Source: JAXDLK01 sp034666665 (lineage in GTDB: Bacteria > Desulfobacterota > Binatia > JACPRU01). Taken from it: a stretch of 5,845 bases of DNA. The DNA lies in the NCBI GenBank assembly GCA_034666665.1, contig JAXDLK010000067.1:1-5845 (forward strand), read 5' to 3'. Under the pieces are notes generated by a model. It was not told the DNA's origin and ran no database searches. It saw nothing but the letters and a program-made list of their open reading frames with translations. Below, in pieces: positions 4,871 to 5,845 of the stretch (the first letter of the stretch is position 1; every line of letters begins with the position of its first letter). Position numbers and translations under genes: made by a program.

Positions 4871-5174
4871 GACAACTGGCGCGGGCTCCGCATCGCCTGA
4901 CACCTAGAGGGTCGCCGTCCTGGTTCTCCCGGCGCTGGTGCCTTGGCCGCCGCGGACCGTCTCGAAGGCGCGTGCCATCTCGCCTCGGGAGAATGGCAAA
5001 AGGCGTGGAGCGTCGGCGGCGATGGTGAACACGAGTCGCCGCGGCGACGGCTACGCCCGAATACCTCCGGCGCGTCGACCTCCATCGGCCGCGAAGGCGA
5101 CGAGGGGACCTCCGCGGAGTTCGTTCGATCGCATCGAACGATGCGTTCGGTCGATTCTCACGCCTTGGGGACAT
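4871..5174. other. Gene-free gap before the secreted protein
   Basis: About 300 nt with no gene I can support. The minus-strand frames through it are Arg/Ser/Pro-rich chance readings. It holds the inverted repeat at 5121-5141 and, at 5166-5171, TGGGGA, a modest ribosome binding site for ATG 5175. No tRNA or terminator with a T-run is visible. Confidence 0.5.
5121..5141. promoter_or_regulatory. 9-bp inverted repeat upstream of the secreted-protein gene
   Basis: Arms TCGTTCGAT (5121-5129) and ATCGAACGA (5133-5141) around CGC are perfect. An overlapping alternative, GCATCG-AA-CGATGC (5131-5144), uses the right arm in another pairing. The site is 33 nt before ATG 5175, where an operator or leader hairpin would lie. 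No U-run follows on the plus strand. Confidence 0.4.
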
Positions 5175-5845
5175 ATGGCGAAGCCGACGATCCGCCGGAC
5201 ATCGGCGCGCACCCTGCGCTTCCTGGTTTTCCTCGCATTCGCGACCGCGGCGGCTCCCGCGCGGGCGCAGACCGACGCCGAGGTCGCCGCCCGGTGGGCG
5301 CCCATCCATTACCAGGACACGGACAGCTCCGATTACTACAGCGACCTGATCGCCAAGGTCGATTACGACGGCGATCTCGTCTGCACAAACAACTGGGATC
5401 ATCTGCATCGCGGCGACTACGTCGACGACACGTGCCCGGGATTTCCGCTGCCCGTGTGCCACGCCCACGAGCACCCGCTGCCGGCGAACGTCTACTACTC
5501 GGTCGTCGAGACCTGCACCCACTGGTTCATCACGTACGCGTACTTCCACCCGCGGGACTGGGACGACGGGTCGTTCGACCAGGAGCACGAGAACGACTTC
5601 GAAGACGTGCTGGCGGTCGTGCGCAAGGAAGGCGCCGGGCAGCTCGAGGCGCTCGTCGCGCAGGCACACGGCAACTATTACTCCTACGTACCGGCGGGAA
5701 GCCCGCTGACCGGCGGTCAGGAGAACCTCGACGGCACGCTGCCGATGGCCGAGTACCCGGCGGGCAGCGGCATGCTGCACCCGGAGACCGCACAGGAAGC
5801 GAAAGGCCACGGCGCCGGCGCGAAGGGGTACGTCGGTGATTTCGC
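5175..5845 (+). CDS. Secreted protein of unknown function (cut by right edge)
   Basis: At least 223 residues, open at the window end. Residues 1-31 form a signal peptide: basic MAKPTIRRTSARTLR, then a hydrophobic core FLVFLAFATAAA, with likely cleavage at ARA-QT. The mature part starts near WAPIHYQDTDSSDYYSD (41-57). It is rich in His, Asp and Tyr, with HAHEH (96-100), a hydrophobic strand YYSVVETCTHWFITYAYFHP (107-126), RDWDD, EHENDFEDVLAVVRKEG (137-153), HGNYYSYVP (165-173) and HPETAQEAKGHG (202-213). Four cysteines (70, 87, 95, 114) suggest disulfides after export. The order 'WAPI.Y ... Y.FHPRDW ... HENDFE ... H.....Y' vaguely recalls Vps62-like proteins, but I cannot name the family. The clustered His/Asp/Glu could bind metal; this is inference. 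ATG 5175 has a modest GGGGA site and the signal peptide starts there. Confidence 0.75.
   Translation, partial: MAKPTIRRTSARTLRFLVFLAFATAAAPARAQTDAEVAARWAPIHYQDTDSSDYYSDLIAKVDYDGDLVCTNNWDHLHRGDYVDDTCPGFPLPVCHAHEHPLPANVYYSVVETCTHWFITYAYFHPRDWDDGSFDQEHENDFEDVLAVVRKEGAGQLEALVAQAHGNYYSYVPAGSPLTGGQENLDGTLPMAEYPAGSGMLHPETAQEAKGHGAGAKGYVGDF

Noticed and set aside
4803..5810. Long minus-strand open frame opposite the secreted protein
   Set aside because: Val/Arg-rich antisense reading of a clear coding region with a signal peptide and sensible composition on the plus strand.
4943..5839. Long plus-strand open frame overlapping the secreted protein
   Set aside because: Arg/Gly-rich and out of frame with the signal-peptide protein starting at 5175, which fits codon use far better.

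Overview
This is a high-GC window (by eye well above 60% G+C) of bacterial chromosomal type. Its proteins and its GC-rich hairpin repeats fit a Gram-negative environmental bacterium, perhaps a former deltaproteobacterium, Myxococcota or a related uncultured lineage. That placement is inference: there is no rRNA or marker gene to fix it. The only core gene is a complete replicative helicase, dnaB (1113-2468, + strand). The rest is accessory: pieces of toxin-antitoxin (TA) or TA-like modules, dyad repeats, and three proteins of unknown function.

Layout. At the left edge on the minus strand is the start of a Phd/YefM-type antitoxin (92 to 1, cut by the edge), with a palindromic operator just upstream. 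Next, also minus, is a MerR-HTH plus DUF433 regulator or antitoxin (853 to 243), broken by a frameshift near 467-482. dnaB follows on the plus strand, bracketed by two direct copies of a 58-nt dyad repeat (961-1018 and 2519-2576; 54 of 58 identical). Four bases beyond the second repeat is a solitary copy of the Phd promoter, operator and first eight codons (2581-2649), with the antitoxin body missing. Then come two minus-strand genes: a secreted DUF3617 protein (3226 to 2702) and a helical TPR-like protein (3901 to 3398).

The 352-nt gap 3902-4253 holds a hairpin repeat and several inverted repeats. It leads into a plus-strand operon of a ribbon-helix-helix (MazE/CopG-like) antitoxin (4254-4562) and a MazF/PemK toxin (4559-4870). 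The toxin frame is intact to its natural end except for one internal TAG at codon 29. After another gap of about 300 nt with one strong inverted repeat, a secreted protein of unknown function (5175 onward) runs off the right edge.

How it fits together. The window looks like an accessory neighbourhood in decay. The MazF toxin has a nonsense codon, the MerR-DUF433 gene a frameshift, and one Phd leader has lost its gene, while the linked RHH antitoxin and dnaB remain open. The most interesting signals are regulatory: the Phd operator palindrome GACCAA-N-TTGGTC, kept in two places 2.5 kb apart although only one still has an antitoxin frame beyond it, and a second palindrome that contains the start codon of the RHH antitoxin. 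I see no convincing new multi-gene system. The best candidates for new biology are the solo TA operator, the silenced MazF with its retained antitoxin, and the unnamed secreted protein at the right edge.
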